Assembly: GCF_009674485.1 (NCBI RefSeq)
Contig: NZ_WKJJ01000030.1
Coordinates: 1 to 64,000, forward strand
DNA: 64,000 nt
DNA from: Pseudoduganella rivuli
Lineage (GTDB): Bacteria; Pseudomonadota; Gammaproteobacteria; Burkholderiales; Burkholderiaceae_D
Direction: 5' to 3'
Both the position numbers and the translations under genes were made by a program. The notes under the pieces were generated by a model. The model was not told the origin of the DNA. It made no database searches and saw only the letters and a list, made by a program, of their open reading frames with translations. How positions within the stretch are numbered: position 1 is the stretch's first letter; each line of letters opens with the position of its first letter. Of this stretch, positions 34,714-44,669 are shown one piece after another.

Positions 34714-35796
34714 TTACTTCTGCAGCCAGCCCAATTCCTGCCCGGTCACGTTATGGATGTAGAGGCGGTCCGCCGTTTCCGTGGCGCCCGTGGTAGCGGG
34801 CGAATTGCCGGTCGGGTCCTGCAAGTCCGCCACGATGGTCCCGTCTTCGGTGAACGCCATCACGTGGCCGTAGTTCCGGGGCCGGATCCACAGCGCTTGC
34901 GGCACGCGCCACACCACCTTGCGCAGCGCAGGGTGGGGCGCCATGGCGTCCAGGCCGTCGCGCATGCCGGCAAAGCCCAGCCAGATCCTGCCATCGCGCC
35001 CGCGCATCAGGTTGTTCGGGTAGCCGGGCAGGTTGTCGAACAGGACCTGGGCCTGGGCCGATGGCTGCTGCACGTTGATGTCCCGGGCGTCGACCGCGAT
35101 TTTCCAGACGCGGTAGCGGGCGCTTTCGTTGACGAACAGCGTTTGTTCGTCGCTGCTCAAGGCGATGCCGTTGGCGAAGCTGAAGCCGTTCGCCACCACG
35201 CGCACTTGCCGGGTGGCGGGGGCGTAGGCCAGGACGCGGCCGGTGGCGGATTGTTCCAGCGTGTCGAGGATGGCGGCGTTTACCGTGCCGCCATGGTCGC
35301 CCGGGGCGAAGCGCCGGGAGGCGTCGGTGAAGTAAATCGTGCCGTCGCGGGCGATGGTGACGGCGTTGGCGAAGCGGATCGGGTCGTTGTCTTTGACGGT
35401 GCTGGCCAGCACCGTCACGGTACCTTGTGGCGTGACGGACAGCAGGCCCTTGTAGGCGTCGGCGACGACCAGGCTGCCGGCGTGGTCGAAGGCGGTGCGG
35501 AGGGGGCGGCCGCCGGTGTCGGCGTAGAGGTGTTGTGCGCTGCCGTCCTGGGGGATGCGCAGGATGTGGCCGCCGAGGACGGAGACGTAGAGGTGGTTGT
35601 CGGGGCCGAGGGTGATGTGTTCGGGGCCGGTTTCGCCTTGCAGGGGGATTTTATGCAGGGTGGTCAGTTTGTGGTTTTCGGCGTGGGGGCCGGTGTAGCC
35701 TTCAGATTTGGGGGCCTGCCATGCAACTGGCTTGATGGGGGAGGGCCAGAGGGTGAGGTAGCCGGTTAGCAGGAGGGCGAGGGCGGCGGGGAGCAT
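34714..35796 (-). CDS. SMP-30/strictosidine synthase-like beta-propeller protein
   Basis: A 360-residue protein with one N-terminal hydrophobic segment (signal anchor or signal peptide). The six-bladed propeller pattern is plain: GPEHITLGPDNHLYVSVLGGHILRI, RPLRTAFDHAGSLVVADAYKGLLSV, FANAVTIARDGTIYFTDASRRF, FANGIALSSDEQTLFVNESARYRVWKI, YPNNLMRGRDGRIWLGFAGMRDG. Such proteins are lactonase- or esterase-like and bind calcium; the substrate is unknown. It lies between the helicase unit and the methylase island and has host-like codon use. Confidence 0.85.
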   Translation of the reverse strand: MLPAALALLLTGYLTLWPSPIKPVAWQAPKSEGYTGPHAENHKLTTLHKIPLQGETGPEHITLGPDNHLYVSVLGGHILRIPQDGSAQHLYADTGGRPLRTAFDHAGSLVVADAYKGLLSVTPQGTVTVLASTVKDNDPIRFANAVTIARDGTIYFTDASRRFAPGDHGGTVNAAILDTLEQSATGRVLAYAPATRQVRVVANGFSFANGIALSSDEQTLFVNESARYRVWKIAVDARDINVQQPSAQAQVLFDNLPGYPNNLMRGRDGRIWLGFAGMRDGLDAMAPHPALRKVVWRVPQALWIRPRNYGHVMAFTEDGTIVADLQDPTGNSPATTGATETADRLYIHNVTGQELGWLQK

Positions 35797-36272
35797 GGAT
35801 GCGCACTCTGATTTTTAAGTATTTTGATGTTAATTTGCAATTTTTGAACGGAATAGGTTTGTTGCGTTTTTTGGGGATGCGAATGCTCGCGTGCTACCGG
35901 AAGAGGAGCCTTCTCATTGTTGAAAAATACCGTTGAAGAGTTAACTGCCTTCCATTGCTGTCTTAAAAATTCTGCACTATTCTGTGGAGTTTTGACTCAA
36001 GTCAACGGTCGTCATGTATTGAGTTGTCTGGGCAGAACCTTAATTGGAGAAAAAGAGTCTTCATCCTCCAGCTAGGTCTCGTCTATCATTGTAATCTACG
36101 CAACATTCCCGCGTGTCAAGAAAGTGCTTCATGGCGGGGATATCGCGGACTGAATTATCGATAAGCCATACCAGTGCGTGAGGATAGTGTTCGGTGAGTA
36201 TCACTGTCGATGGCAGCTGTTCTAGCTGTCCGGGTGTATCGGCGCAAGTTTGGAATTTTGGGGGTAAGGTTA
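35797..36272. other. Intergenic region at the left border of the restriction-modification island
   Basis: About 476 bases, clearly more AT-rich than the flanking host genes. It presumably holds the promoter of the methyltransferase operon, but I see no convincing -35/-10 pair. On the minus strand a small frame with GTG start (36204 to 36061, 47 codons) reads without stop but has no recognised family. No tRNA, integrase or attachment repeat was found. Confidence 0.5.
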
Positions 36273-37871
36273 ATGGCTGTGTCTAAAGCAATTCAACGGA
36301 AGATTTCACGGCTTCGGTCAGGGAATCCTCCAAGATTCATGGATCTCTTCTCAGGATGTGGGGGGATTTCCCTTGGCTTTGCTACGGCCGGCTTTGAATT
36401 GGTGGCTTCCGTCGAGATGGACCCATGGGCTGCCGAGTCACATGGCGCCAATTTTGCTGGGATCAGCCATGGTACGAATGCTGAGGCGCATTTCAAGGCG
36501 CGGGACATAACGAAAGAAGATCCGGCCTCAATTTTTGCCGATCTTGGTATCGGCGGTGCAGTTGATGAACAAGTGGATGTACTTGTTGGCGGACCGCCGT
36601 GCCAAGCGTTTGCCAGGGTTGGTCGAGCAAAGCTTCGCGCGGAGGCACATCGTCGCGAAGATGATGATGCCGACATCGCCTTCCTCGTCGATGGTCGTGT
36701 GAACTTATGGCAGCGCTATCTCCACTATGTACGTGAAACGAAGCCGCTGGCGCTGCTGATGGAAAACGTGCCAGACATTTTGAATCATGGGGGAAAGAAC
36801 GTTGCGGAAACAGTGGCCGAGCACCTTCAAAAAGAAGGATATGTGGTCCGCTATACGTTGCTGAACGCATCCTGGTTTGGTGTCCCACAGACGAGGGAGC
36901 GTATGTTCTTGATTGGGGTGCATAAAGACCTGGACCACGATGTCTTGTTCCCTACTCCTACTCACTTCTCCGTATTGCCATCAGGTTACGAGGGCACCAG
37001 AGCTACGGCGCGCAAGCTGATTCCGCAACAGGTGCTGGATGGCATGGAGGTTCAGCACAGCCATTGCTGGATTAATGACCCTGCCATTGAGGATGGTCTT
37101 CCGCCCGCAACAACTGCACGTCAGGCACTGGCAGACCTTCCTCCGATTAATGCTCTTGAGTTACTGAAAAACGGTTTGATCTCCCGGGGGCGTAAAGATC
37201 CAGCTGAGCTCGTCAAATACACATCTAAGAAGCCCACTACAACTTGGTCCCGACTGATGAGAGAGTGGCCAGCTTTCGGTACTAAGGAATATACGACCGG
37301 TCACGTCATCAGGTACCTTCCACGCGACTATAAGATATTTCAACTGATGGAAGAGGGCTGGCAATACCCGCAAGTATGGCAATTTGTCGAGGAAAAGCGG
37401 CAGCAGCTGTTGGAGAAGGAATGGAAATCCGGTGGTTCGCTGAAAAAGGATGCTGCAGAGATTCAGAGCTTTATTAAGGCATGGACATTGCCATACGATC
37501 CTAGTAAGTTTCCTAACAAATGGTGGAAATTGTATGGCGATAAACCAGTCCGGACATTGTTAGCTCACCTGGGTAAAGATTCATATAGTCACATTCATTT
37601 TGATAGTAATCAGGCACGACCAATTTCCGTGCGAGAAGCTGCGCGACTTCAATCTTTCCCGGACGGTTTTGTATTGCGTGGTAGCATGAACCCTGCATTC
37701 AAGCAAATTGGAAATGCAGTTCCGCCACTCGTTGCTTACGCGATTGCGATGTCTATCCGTTCGGCGATTGGCTGCCGGACGATACCGGATATGCGGCGGG
37801 AATTGCTTAATTTAAACCATGAGACGTTTGCGACAACAATAGGGCTGAACGAAGCATTATGCGTTTCCTGA
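36273..37871 (+). CDS. DNA (cytosine-5)-methyltransferase
   Basis: A 532-residue C5 methylase from the ATG at 36273 (AAGG upstream; a farther start would add a non-conserved leader). Motif I FMDLFSGCGGISLGF (about 23), motif IV GGPPCQAF with the catalytic Cys, motif VI MENVPDI, motif VIII near TRERMFLIGV, and the late motifs AARLQSFPDGF and IGNAVPP are all present. The variable target-recognition region between about 240 and 470 is long. It heads a five-gene overlapping operon whose other products (GHKL ATPase, Z1 helicase, PD-(D/E)XK protein, Vsr) match a described but little-studied class of restriction-modification systems. Confidence 0.95.
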   Translation: MAVSKAIQRKISRLRSGNPPRFMDLFSGCGGISLGFATAGFELVASVEMDPWAAESHGANFAGISHGTNAEAHFKARDITKEDPASIFADLGIGGAVDEQVDVLVGGPPCQAFARVGRAKLRAEAHRREDDDADIAFLVDGRVNLWQRYLHYVRETKPLALLMENVPDILNHGGKNVAETVAEHLQKEGYVVRYTLLNASWFGVPQTRERMFLIGVHKDLDHDVLFPTPTHFSVLPSGYEGTRATARKLIPQQVLDGMEVQHSHCWINDPAIEDGLPPATTARQALADLPPINALELLKNGLISRGRKDPAELVKYTSKKPTTTWSRLMREWPAFGTKEYTTGHVIRYLPRDYKIFQLMEEGWQYPQVWQFVEEKRQQLLEKEWKSGGSLKKDAAEIQSFIKAWTLPYDPSKFPNKWWKLYGDKPVRTLLAHLGKDSYSHIHFDSNQARPISVREAARLQSFPDGFVLRGSMNPAFKQIGNAVPPLVAYAIAMSIRSAIGCRTIPDMRRELLNLNHETFATTIGLNEALCVS

Positions 37872-39862
37872 TATTGAGACTACTTACTCATAGTGAACTC
37901 GGCATGTTCCACGAGTATCGGCGGCAGGGACGGGAAGGTTCAAAACAGCGTGCAGTGAACTTTGACTGGGATGTTGTTGACCGTGTTTTTCCAGCTGCAA
38001 AAGACTCTGATGTAATTGAAATGGAGTTGCAATATGACACTGATAGTGGAGTCGCGGTGTCTCATCAACGGTTGAAAAGGCAGGACAAGAATTGGCGCCT
38101 GGAGGGTAATTGCCCCAAGGATGAGTGCTATCGGTTCGTCATGCCTGGATGCCTTTTTGTAATGGAAATTGAAGCAGGCTCCACTCCCGCAGTTGGGGCA
38201 TGGGCAGTATTTCCTGCTGAGCACGAAGTAACCCAGGCGATTCTGGCCGATGGGGAGAGCAGTAGGTTGGCGAAGTCAGCCATGATCGCCCTGCACGACG
38301 AAGAAGGTTCTCAAACCTGGCAGACGCTTAATCGAGCGAGACCAGATCTTTTCACTGTTCCTAAGAAGGTGGTTAACGACATGAATGCCGCTGTTAAGCC
38401 ATCCTCCAATGGCGTTGAGCTGGCGCCCAATCCTGCGCGGCTTGTTGCAATACTCGCTGCAGTTGGGCATACGATGCCGTCGGCCGTCGCTGATTTGGTG
38501 GACAACGCAATTAGTGCGGATGCCACAGAAATCGCCATACATTTTGGGCGCCCGGATGCAGGTCATGGACGATGGATGAGCATCGCAGACAATGGCTCTG
38601 GAATGGCTCCAGCTGTCTTGGCTGAAGCGATGAGAATCGGTAGTAATTCGGATTATGAAGCAAATAGCCTGGGCAAGTACGGATATGGTTTGAAGGGCGC
38701 TTCCTGGTCACAGGCTAAGATTTTTACCGTTGTGTCCAAACCTGCCAACGCACCAGTCCATCATCTCACATGGGATGTTGATGACATGGAAGGCTGGCGG
38801 GCTAAAGCCGATCCATTAGAAACATGGGAAGAAGAAGCCAGCTTAATTCAAAATCACGGGACAGTCGTGATATGGAAAGAAATGCGTCCGCCGGAACTGA
38901 TGCCAGCCGCACGTGGACTCGATCCCTATTCCGCTGAGGTTAGATTGCTGGAGCGACACTTGGCCCTGGTTTTTCATCGCTTCCTGGAGGGAAAGGCGGC
39001 AGGTCGCAAGAAAGTCAGAATTACAATTAACAAGATTCCTGTCGAGCCCAATAACCCGGTTGGTCACCCGCTTACTGAGCAATACGATGCCAAAACAGTT
39101 CGTATTCCAACCGCGGATAATGATGGAAAAGTATCTGTGCAGGCGTTTCTTCTTCCAACAGAAGATCAAATTGCCGCCTTTCATCCGGACAGCGAATCTG
39201 CACGTCGAGCTGTTGAGTTGATCGGGCTTCATGGGAAACGTAATGAAACACAGGGACTCTTCATTTATAGGCACGACCGTCTCATCAAGTGGGGCGGGTG
39301 GCATCAGATGTGGGAAACCAATGACGAGAAGACAAAACTTGCCCGCGTAGTGGTGAACTTTGACGCGGTCTTGGACGACGCGTTCAAAATCAACATTAGC
39401 AAGCAGATCGTCCAGCTGCCGCTGCAATTGCAGGCTGAAATCAAGACATTGGCTAAGGTGGCTAGAACTGACAGTCAACGAAAATATAGAAAGCCACGTA
39501 CTTCTACGACAACTGCCCCGGGCTCTTCTGCTTCGCCAACTGGCGCTGGAAGCAATTCTGTGAGCACAGGAAAACCGGTAAAGGGATCACAGACGTCTCC
39601 GGCTCCAGGTAATTCATCGTCGCCCGCGCCAGTGCCTAAGATCGGCGTAAAGGAAGTGAAAACAGAAAAGTTCGTTTGGAAAGTAACGAAGACGCTAACG
39701 GGATCACTCGACATCCAAGTTAGCGAGCTCAATCCAGACTTGGCAGCTTTGATAAAACAGATCCAGTCTGATCCTCATGCCTTGGCGCACTTAGCGGCGT
39801 TCCTCGGCAAGCTGGATGATACTGAAGCTCAGCAGAAGTTAATCGCTGGAAGAGATGCTTGA
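37859..39862 (+). CDS. MORC/MutL-like GHKL ATPase of a restriction system
   Basis: A 667-residue protein. About 170 N-terminal residues are of unknown fold. The GHKL ATPase core then shows the N box SAVADLVDNAISADA (Asp where many relatives have the catalytic Glu, as in other members of this subfamily), IADNGSGM and LGKYGYGLKGASWSQA. A transducer-like domain follows (KINISKQIVQLP near 510), then a Ser/Pro/Thr-rich linker (about 540-595) and a conserved tail. Bacterial relatives encoded with methylases, Z1 helicases and Vsr were proposed as the source of eukaryotic MORC ATPases (Iyer, Abhiman and Aravind, 2008). It overlaps the methylase gene by 13 bases. Confidence 0.85.
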   Translation: MRFLILRLLTHSELGMFHEYRRQGREGSKQRAVNFDWDVVDRVFPAAKDSDVIEMELQYDTDSGVAVSHQRLKRQDKNWRLEGNCPKDECYRFVMPGCLFVMEIEAGSTPAVGAWAVFPAEHEVTQAILADGESSRLAKSAMIALHDEEGSQTWQTLNRARPDLFTVPKKVVNDMNAAVKPSSNGVELAPNPARLVAILAAVGHTMPSAVADLVDNAISADATEIAIHFGRPDAGHGRWMSIADNGSGMAPAVLAEAMRIGSNSDYEANSLGKYGYGLKGASWSQAKIFTVVSKPANAPVHHLTWDVDDMEGWRAKADPLETWEEEASLIQNHGTVVIWKEMRPPELMPAARGLDPYSAEVRLLERHLALVFHRFLEGKAAGRKKVRITINKIPVEPNNPVGHPLTEQYDAKTVRIPTADNDGKVSVQAFLLPTEDQIAAFHPDSESARRAVELIGLHGKRNETQGLFIYRHDRLIKWGGWHQMWETNDEKTKLARVVVNFDAVLDDAFKINISKQIVQLPLQLQAEIKTLAKVARTDSQRKYRKPRTSTTTAPGSSASPTGAGSNSVSTGKPVKGSQTSPAPGNSSSPAPVPKIGVKEVKTEKFVWKVTKTLTGSLDIQVSELNPDLAALIKQIQSDPHALAHLAAFLGKLDDTEAQQKLIAGRDA

Positions 39863-42228
39863 TGAGTGAGGTTCGGATCGTCAGAGCAGCGGCATCGCGC
39901 TCCAATTGGACTGCCCGCCTTGCAGATCAAGCGCTGGCAGGAAGTTGGGCGCAGCTCGAAGCGCTGTTACGCGCAGATCCCAAGTGGCAGGAGTCGCAAG
40001 TCGATTCCGTTGCAGCAGAATCATTCAAGGTGCTTACGCAGCTGCCTGACCCGCAAAATGCAGCCTCCTTCCAAGGACGCGGACTGGTCGTTGGGTATGT
40101 GCAAAGCGGTAAGACCGCTAACTACACTGCAGTTGCTGCACGTGCGGTAGATGCTGGCTATCGTGTCGTGATTGTTCTTTCGGGGATACATGATTCGCTT
40201 CGTAATCAGACTCAATTGCGCCTGGAGCGCGAACTCATTGGTAACCAAGGCATAACTCAATCTGAATCCGGCCCCACGCGTCAATGGATCACGCTGACGG
40301 CTCCTGAGGAGGACTTCAAAGATCCGCCAGATTCCATTCTTCAGAGCAAGGGGCCATTTCTTTCGGTGGTAAAGAAGATTGTTCCGGTATTGAAACGGTT
40401 GGATCGCTGGATCGAAGCCAATGCTGATTTCCTTCGAGACAAGCCCGTGCTTGTAATTGATGACGAAGCTGATCAAGCGTCAATCAATACGAAAGGTAAT
40501 CGTCCTCTTGATCCGTCAGTGCGTGAAGACGAGACGGAAGATGAGGATCTCTCCCCTTCCCGTACGAACGAATTGATTCGCTCCATTCTTTCGAAGTTGA
40601 ACCGGGTAGCATACGTGGCTTATACCGCCACTCCTTTTGCTAACATCTTGATAGATCCGGAGGCGGAGGATCGCCGCGTAGGGATTGACCTGTTCCCAAA
40701 AGACTTTGTAATTCAACTGCCCAGGCCCAAGGGATATACCGGAACAGAGGAGTTGTTCGGGGTCTCGGCGCAGACAAGAGATGTCCTAAGAACAGTGCCG
40801 GAAATTGATGTAAAAGCACTACGGGGGACACGCCGACGAAGGAAGGCGGAAATTGTTCTTGAGCAGGCCAATGACGCACTTCCGGATTCATTGGTTGATG
40901 CGCTGGCTTCGTTCTGTTTGGCAGGCGGAGTACGACTTCTGAGGGGCCACTCAGGCAAACCTCATACAATGTTGGTGCATGTGAGCCACCGAACAGATGA
41001 TCAGGCCCGGATAGCCGGCGCGATCAGCGATCAATTGGATTTGTGGCGTGAGGCGCAGCGGCAGGGACAACACCTGGATATAGTGTTTGAGCCAGTGTGG
41101 CATGAAATGAAGGCCGGCTTGGATGTTGCATTCAGCGACGAAGCCGTTATGACTGCTGCGATTGGAGTGCTGCGGGAAATCGTAGTTTTGGAGCTTAACA
41201 GCTCGACTGGCGAAAATCTGGAGTATGAAGAAAAGCCTGGACGGCATATCGTAGCAGTGGGCGGTAATCGACTGTCCCGTGGCCTCACCTTGGAAGGACT
41301 CACGATATCCTATTTTTTACGGACCGCAACCATGTGCGACACTTTGTTGCAAATGGCGCGTTGGTATGGTTTCCGGCATGGATATGAAGACCTGATTCGC
41401 ATTTGGACGACTGATGGAATCGCTCGCTGGTTTGCTGAGTTGGCCCTGGTTGAGCAATCATTGCGCGACTCGATTATCGCGCTTGCCCGCGCAGGTCGCA
41501 GGCCAGATCAAATGGCAATCCGATTGCGTGCCCACAGCGATTTATTGCTAACTGCCCGCAACAAGTCCGGGACTGCTAAGTCGCAGCAAGACTCGTGGTC
41601 AGGGGAACACCCGCAGACAGTTTTGTTACCTTTATCTGATGCAAAAAAACTGCGCGAAAACGTTGAGCTGACCGATCAATTTATTGCCAATACGGCTCCC
41701 TCAGTGCGCTGTCATGGGGGCCTACTGGCACATGATGTCGAGCCTGAAACCATTGTGAAATTCCTGCGTGATTATCAGATTCATGAGGATATCGTTACCT
41801 TTCGCAATGACCTCCTCGCTGATTGGATCATGGAAAGAGCGGTGGCTGGTGAGCTTACTGATTGGGCAGTCTTTATTGCCTCACCAGCGGAAGGAAAACC
41901 TGCTGAATTAGGCGGCAAGGAGATCGGGTTGGTTCGCCGCAAACGTATAAGCAGCGAAAGCATTGGTATTCTGACAGACCCTGCGCATGAAGGCGTTGAC
42001 TTGATGAAAGGGCCTGATGCATATAAGAGGGAAAGTGGAGCATTCGACTCGGAAGCTATGCGCGCTGCACGGCCAGCAACGCAAGGGCTTCTTTTGATTT
42101 ACCCTCTTGATCCCGGATATCTTGAAATTCCACAAACGGATCCGGTTATTGCGCTGGCACTGAGCCTCCCGCAGACCTCTGATGCAAGTACTACCTGGGT
42201 TATGAATAGTATGGTGAGCAATGACTGA
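39862..42228 (+). CDS. Z1-domain superfamily II helicase-like protein
   Basis: A 788-residue protein; I use the ATG at 39862, which overlaps the preceding stop (TGATG). Walker A is GYVQSGKTANYTAVAARA, Walker B VLVIDDEADQAS, followed by VAYTATPFANILID. Motif V/VI of the Z1 domain is seen in VGGNRLSRGLTLEGLTISYFLRT and LQMARWYGFRHGYEDLIRIW. The Z1 domain marks helicase/translocase subunits of methylase-linked systems with MORC-like ATPases. It probably couples ATP use to DNA translocation for the nuclease encoded next. Confidence 0.88.
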   Translation: MSEVRIVRAAASRSNWTARLADQALAGSWAQLEALLRADPKWQESQVDSVAAESFKVLTQLPDPQNAASFQGRGLVVGYVQSGKTANYTAVAARAVDAGYRVVIVLSGIHDSLRNQTQLRLERELIGNQGITQSESGPTRQWITLTAPEEDFKDPPDSILQSKGPFLSVVKKIVPVLKRLDRWIEANADFLRDKPVLVIDDEADQASINTKGNRPLDPSVREDETEDEDLSPSRTNELIRSILSKLNRVAYVAYTATPFANILIDPEAEDRRVGIDLFPKDFVIQLPRPKGYTGTEELFGVSAQTRDVLRTVPEIDVKALRGTRRRRKAEIVLEQANDALPDSLVDALASFCLAGGVRLLRGHSGKPHTMLVHVSHRTDDQARIAGAISDQLDLWREAQRQGQHLDIVFEPVWHEMKAGLDVAFSDEAVMTAAIGVLREIVVLELNSSTGENLEYEEKPGRHIVAVGGNRLSRGLTLEGLTISYFLRTATMCDTLLQMARWYGFRHGYEDLIRIWTTDGIARWFAELALVEQSLRDSIIALARAGRRPDQMAIRLRAHSDLLLTARNKSGTAKSQQDSWSGEHPQTVLLPLSDAKKLRENVELTDQFIANTAPSVRCHGGLLAHDVEPETIVKFLRDYQIHEDIVTFRNDLLADWIMERAVAGELTDWAVFIASPAEGKPAELGGKEIGLVRRKRISSESIGILTDPAHEGVDLMKGPDAYKRESGAFDSEAMRAARPATQGLLLIYPLDPGYLEIPQTDPVIALALSLPQTSDASTTWVMNSMVSND

Positions 42229-43216
42229 CAGTATTACACCTCAGCATTGGACTCTCCTTCGTTCCATGCGCCCGCAGAGCGAAGATGCACTGGCAACGAT
42301 TGCGATTAGCATCCAAGGTAGTGAAACCTCGTTATCCGCAGCGCTTGACCAGGCAGGACATTTGCATTTGCTCATACCAGTAGTGCATGGACCAGTTGGA
42401 AACCCTCCTTCAGACTTAAACGGGTTGAAAGTGCGACATCGAAGCTTGGCCATTGGAGAGGTTCTTGATTTGTCCGCTCCGTCGTCGCATGAGCAGGTTT
42501 TCACACCGTTTTGCGCTGAAGTTATAGATGCGGTAGTGCTGCAACTGCGTGATCCATGGAAGGCCGTAGCCGCAATAGTGCGTGCTTGGCAATCTGCTTG
42601 GAAACCAATGCGGCAAGCAATGGACAAGATCACACAAGTCGGCCTTTTCGGGGAACTGTTGGTGCTGCGCTCACTGATGATTCCTGCACTCGGGGCCGTT
42701 GCTGTTGATCAATGGAGCGGGCCGGACTCAGAGCGACATGATTTTGTTGGCGAGCATTTACACATCGAGGTAAAAACAACGAGGAAAAGCCGTGCTGAGC
42801 ATGAAATCTCTCGACTGGATCAGTTGAGAGTGCCGACGGGCCGCCAATTGCTATTTGTCTCACTCCAACTGGACGAGAGTGCAAGTGGCGATGAATCTTT
42901 GGCTACACAAATCGATGCGGTGATTGAACTTTTGCGTTCTGACGCCGCCGCATTAGACTTGTTCATGGCCAAGTTGACAAACGTAGGGTGGTCTGATGAG
43001 CTCAGGAGTTCTGGAGAGTTGCTTCGCTTCTTTACGAGGACGGAAGAGATTTTTGCAGTTGATGGGGACTTTCCTCGTCTGCCGGACGACTTTGAGCTGC
43101 CATCTGGAGTAGTCTCTGTAAAGTACACGGTTAACCTTGCTAATTTGCCATCACTGGATATTGACGAGGTCATAGAGATTATTAAAGACGCCAATCAATT
43201 AAATGAATGCGGATAA
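42221..43216 (+). CDS. PD-(D/E)XK motif protein (DUF4420-like), putative restriction nuclease
   Basis: A 331-residue protein. The nuclease core is at about 143-190: GLFGELLVLRSLM supplies an early Glu, RHDFVGEH the metal-binding Asp, and IEVKTTRKS the E-x-K. The family regularly accompanies Z1 helicases in these operons and is the most likely endonuclease of the system. Overlaps of eight bases with the Z1 gene and 14 with vsr show tight coupling. Confidence 0.82.
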   Translation: MTDSITPQHWTLLRSMRPQSEDALATIAISIQGSETSLSAALDQAGHLHLLIPVVHGPVGNPPSDLNGLKVRHRSLAIGEVLDLSAPSSHEQVFTPFCAEVIDAVVLQLRDPWKAVAAIVRAWQSAWKPMRQAMDKITQVGLFGELLVLRSLMIPALGAVAVDQWSGPDSERHDFVGEHLHIEVKTTRKSRAEHEISRLDQLRVPTGRQLLFVSLQLDESASGDESLATQIDAVIELLRSDAAALDLFMAKLTNVGWSDELRSSGELLRFFTRTEEIFAVDGDFPRLPDDFELPSGVVSVKYTVNLANLPSLDIDEVIEIIKDANQLNECG

Positions 43217-43682
43217 GGCTGGATTCACAGGGAAAACAGGAGTACGTCGACGACAGGCGGCCAAGAAAACACCAATGACCCGCTCTGAGAATATGGCGCG
43301 GATCAGGGGCAAGGATACGAGGCCAGAGTTGACTGTACGTAAGGCATTTTGGGCCGCTGGGCTTCGTTACCGTCTGCATGAAAAATCACTGCCGGGTAAG
43401 CCAGATATCGTCTTTACCACTAGGCGGATAGCTGTTTTCATTCATGGGTGCTTTTGGCATTGCCATGAAGGCTGCAATAATTTTCGAATACCTAAGACCC
43501 GCTCGGAATGGTGGTCTGAAAAGCTTGCGCGTAACAAGCAGCGAGACAAGGACATCTGTAGCGTACTTCAGGATGCTGGATGGCGTGTCATTGTCATTTG
43601 GGAATGTCAAGCGCATAAGAATGATTTTCTTCAGAAAATAATTGAAGAGCTGAAGCAGGAGGCTTACAAGCCTATTCCTTGA
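43203..43682 (+). CDS. vsr: Very short patch repair endonuclease (Vsr)
   Basis: A 159-residue protein with the Vsr pattern: MTRSENMARIRGKDTRPELTVRK, then LPGKPDIVFTTRRIAVFIHGCFWHCHEGC with the catalytic Asp and zinc ligands, and a late WRVIVIWECQ. Vsr nicks T:G mismatches that arise when 5-methylcytosine deaminates, which fits the C5 methylase at the head of the operon. It is the last gene of the tightly overlapping set. Confidence 0.95.
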   Translation: MNADKAGFTGKTGVRRRQAAKKTPMTRSENMARIRGKDTRPELTVRKAFWAAGLRYRLHEKSLPGKPDIVFTTRRIAVFIHGCFWHCHEGCNNFRIPKTRSEWWSEKLARNKQRDKDICSVLQDAGWRVIVIWECQAHKNDFLQKIIEELKQEAYKPIP

Positions 43683-43749
43683 GAACGCTGTGATGATAAT
43701 GTTTTTCTGGCATGGTTCTTCAGAAAATTCTTACGTAATAACTATTTAA

Positions 43750-44631
43750 ATGAATCGACCAATAATAGAAGTCCGCTTCTACGAAACATACTATTTTGCC
43801 AATGTTGTTCAAAATATTCTTAAGGATCAATTTGAATTTCTTGGGTCATTACATGAATTTTTTTGTGATGATCAGTATTTTTACTTGACCAAGCCTTATC
43901 AACGTTACTCGGCATTCCATTCGTTTTTGGCATTTGTTATTGATGGATTGCTAAGAGATGCGACGGAAAATGTTGATATTGAAGAGCGATCCAGTATTGC
44001 CGAAAAATTTAAAAATATTCCAGGTGCGATTGAAGATATGCAACCAACAGCGCTGCCAATCGAACTAGCACTGCGGCATCATGGGTATGATTTTGAGACT
44101 TTCGACGATTGGCTTTCAAGTAAAAATATTTCATTTCACGAAGCTACCTCGGACGATATTTACGAATTTCTGAACGACCTTCGCTTAAGTAGTGCTTATG
44201 AGGAGTTTCTTACTCATTCTATTCGTGAAGTGTTTTTCTTGCTCTTTAGGGATCGACACGTTTTGTTGTTGTTTAACGATATGGTGGCTGGTCACATAAG
44301 TGATAGCTCTTTGGATGATTCCCCAGAGGATTTCTTAGATTATTTTTCTCGATCAGGGGTTCTGAAGAGAGCATATATGCCGGATTGGGTTCGTCGGGCG
44401 GTCTTCTATAGAGATCGAGGTATGTGTGTTTCCTGTAGAGTGGATCTATCTGGCTTATTGAACATTTGGTCAGAGGATCATTTTGACCATATTGTGCCAC
44501 TTGAACGAGGTGGTCTTAATGATGTGACAAATATCCAGCTTCTATGTGCGACATGTAACTTGAGAAAAAGTAACGGGGAAGGATTCACTTCAATATCATA
44601 CGAAGATTGGTATCCTTTTGAAAAGGATTGA
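43750..44631 (+). CDS. HNH endonuclease domain protein
   Basis: A 293-residue protein, markedly AT-rich in codon use compared even with the preceding operon. The C-terminal third is an HNH nuclease: RRAVFYRDRGMCVSCRVDL, then DHFDHIVPLERGGLNDVTNIQLLCATCNLRKSNG, with zinc-binding CxxC pairs. The N-terminal 210 residues are helical and not recognised. No clear ribosome-binding site precedes the ATG. It may be an added defence gene next to the methylase operon and probably arrived separately. Confidence 0.85.
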   Translation: MNRPIIEVRFYETYYFANVVQNILKDQFEFLGSLHEFFCDDQYFYLTKPYQRYSAFHSFLAFVIDGLLRDATENVDIEERSSIAEKFKNIPGAIEDMQPTALPIELALRHHGYDFETFDDWLSSKNISFHEATSDDIYEFLNDLRLSSAYEEFLTHSIREVFFLLFRDRHVLLLFNDMVAGHISDSSLDDSPEDFLDYFSRSGVLKRAYMPDWVRRAVFYRDRGMCVSCRVDLSGLLNIWSEDHFDHIVPLERGGLNDVTNIQLLCATCNLRKSNGEGFTSISYEDWYPFEKD

Positions 44632-44669
44632 GGGCATCTGATTTCTGTATGTAAAGAGTCTTTTTTAAG

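Noticed and set aside
35797..36272. Integration site (tRNA, integrase, att repeat) for the restriction island
   Set aside because: No tRNA-like fold, no integrase gene and no matching direct repeat between this border and 45.1-45.4 kb could be found by eye.
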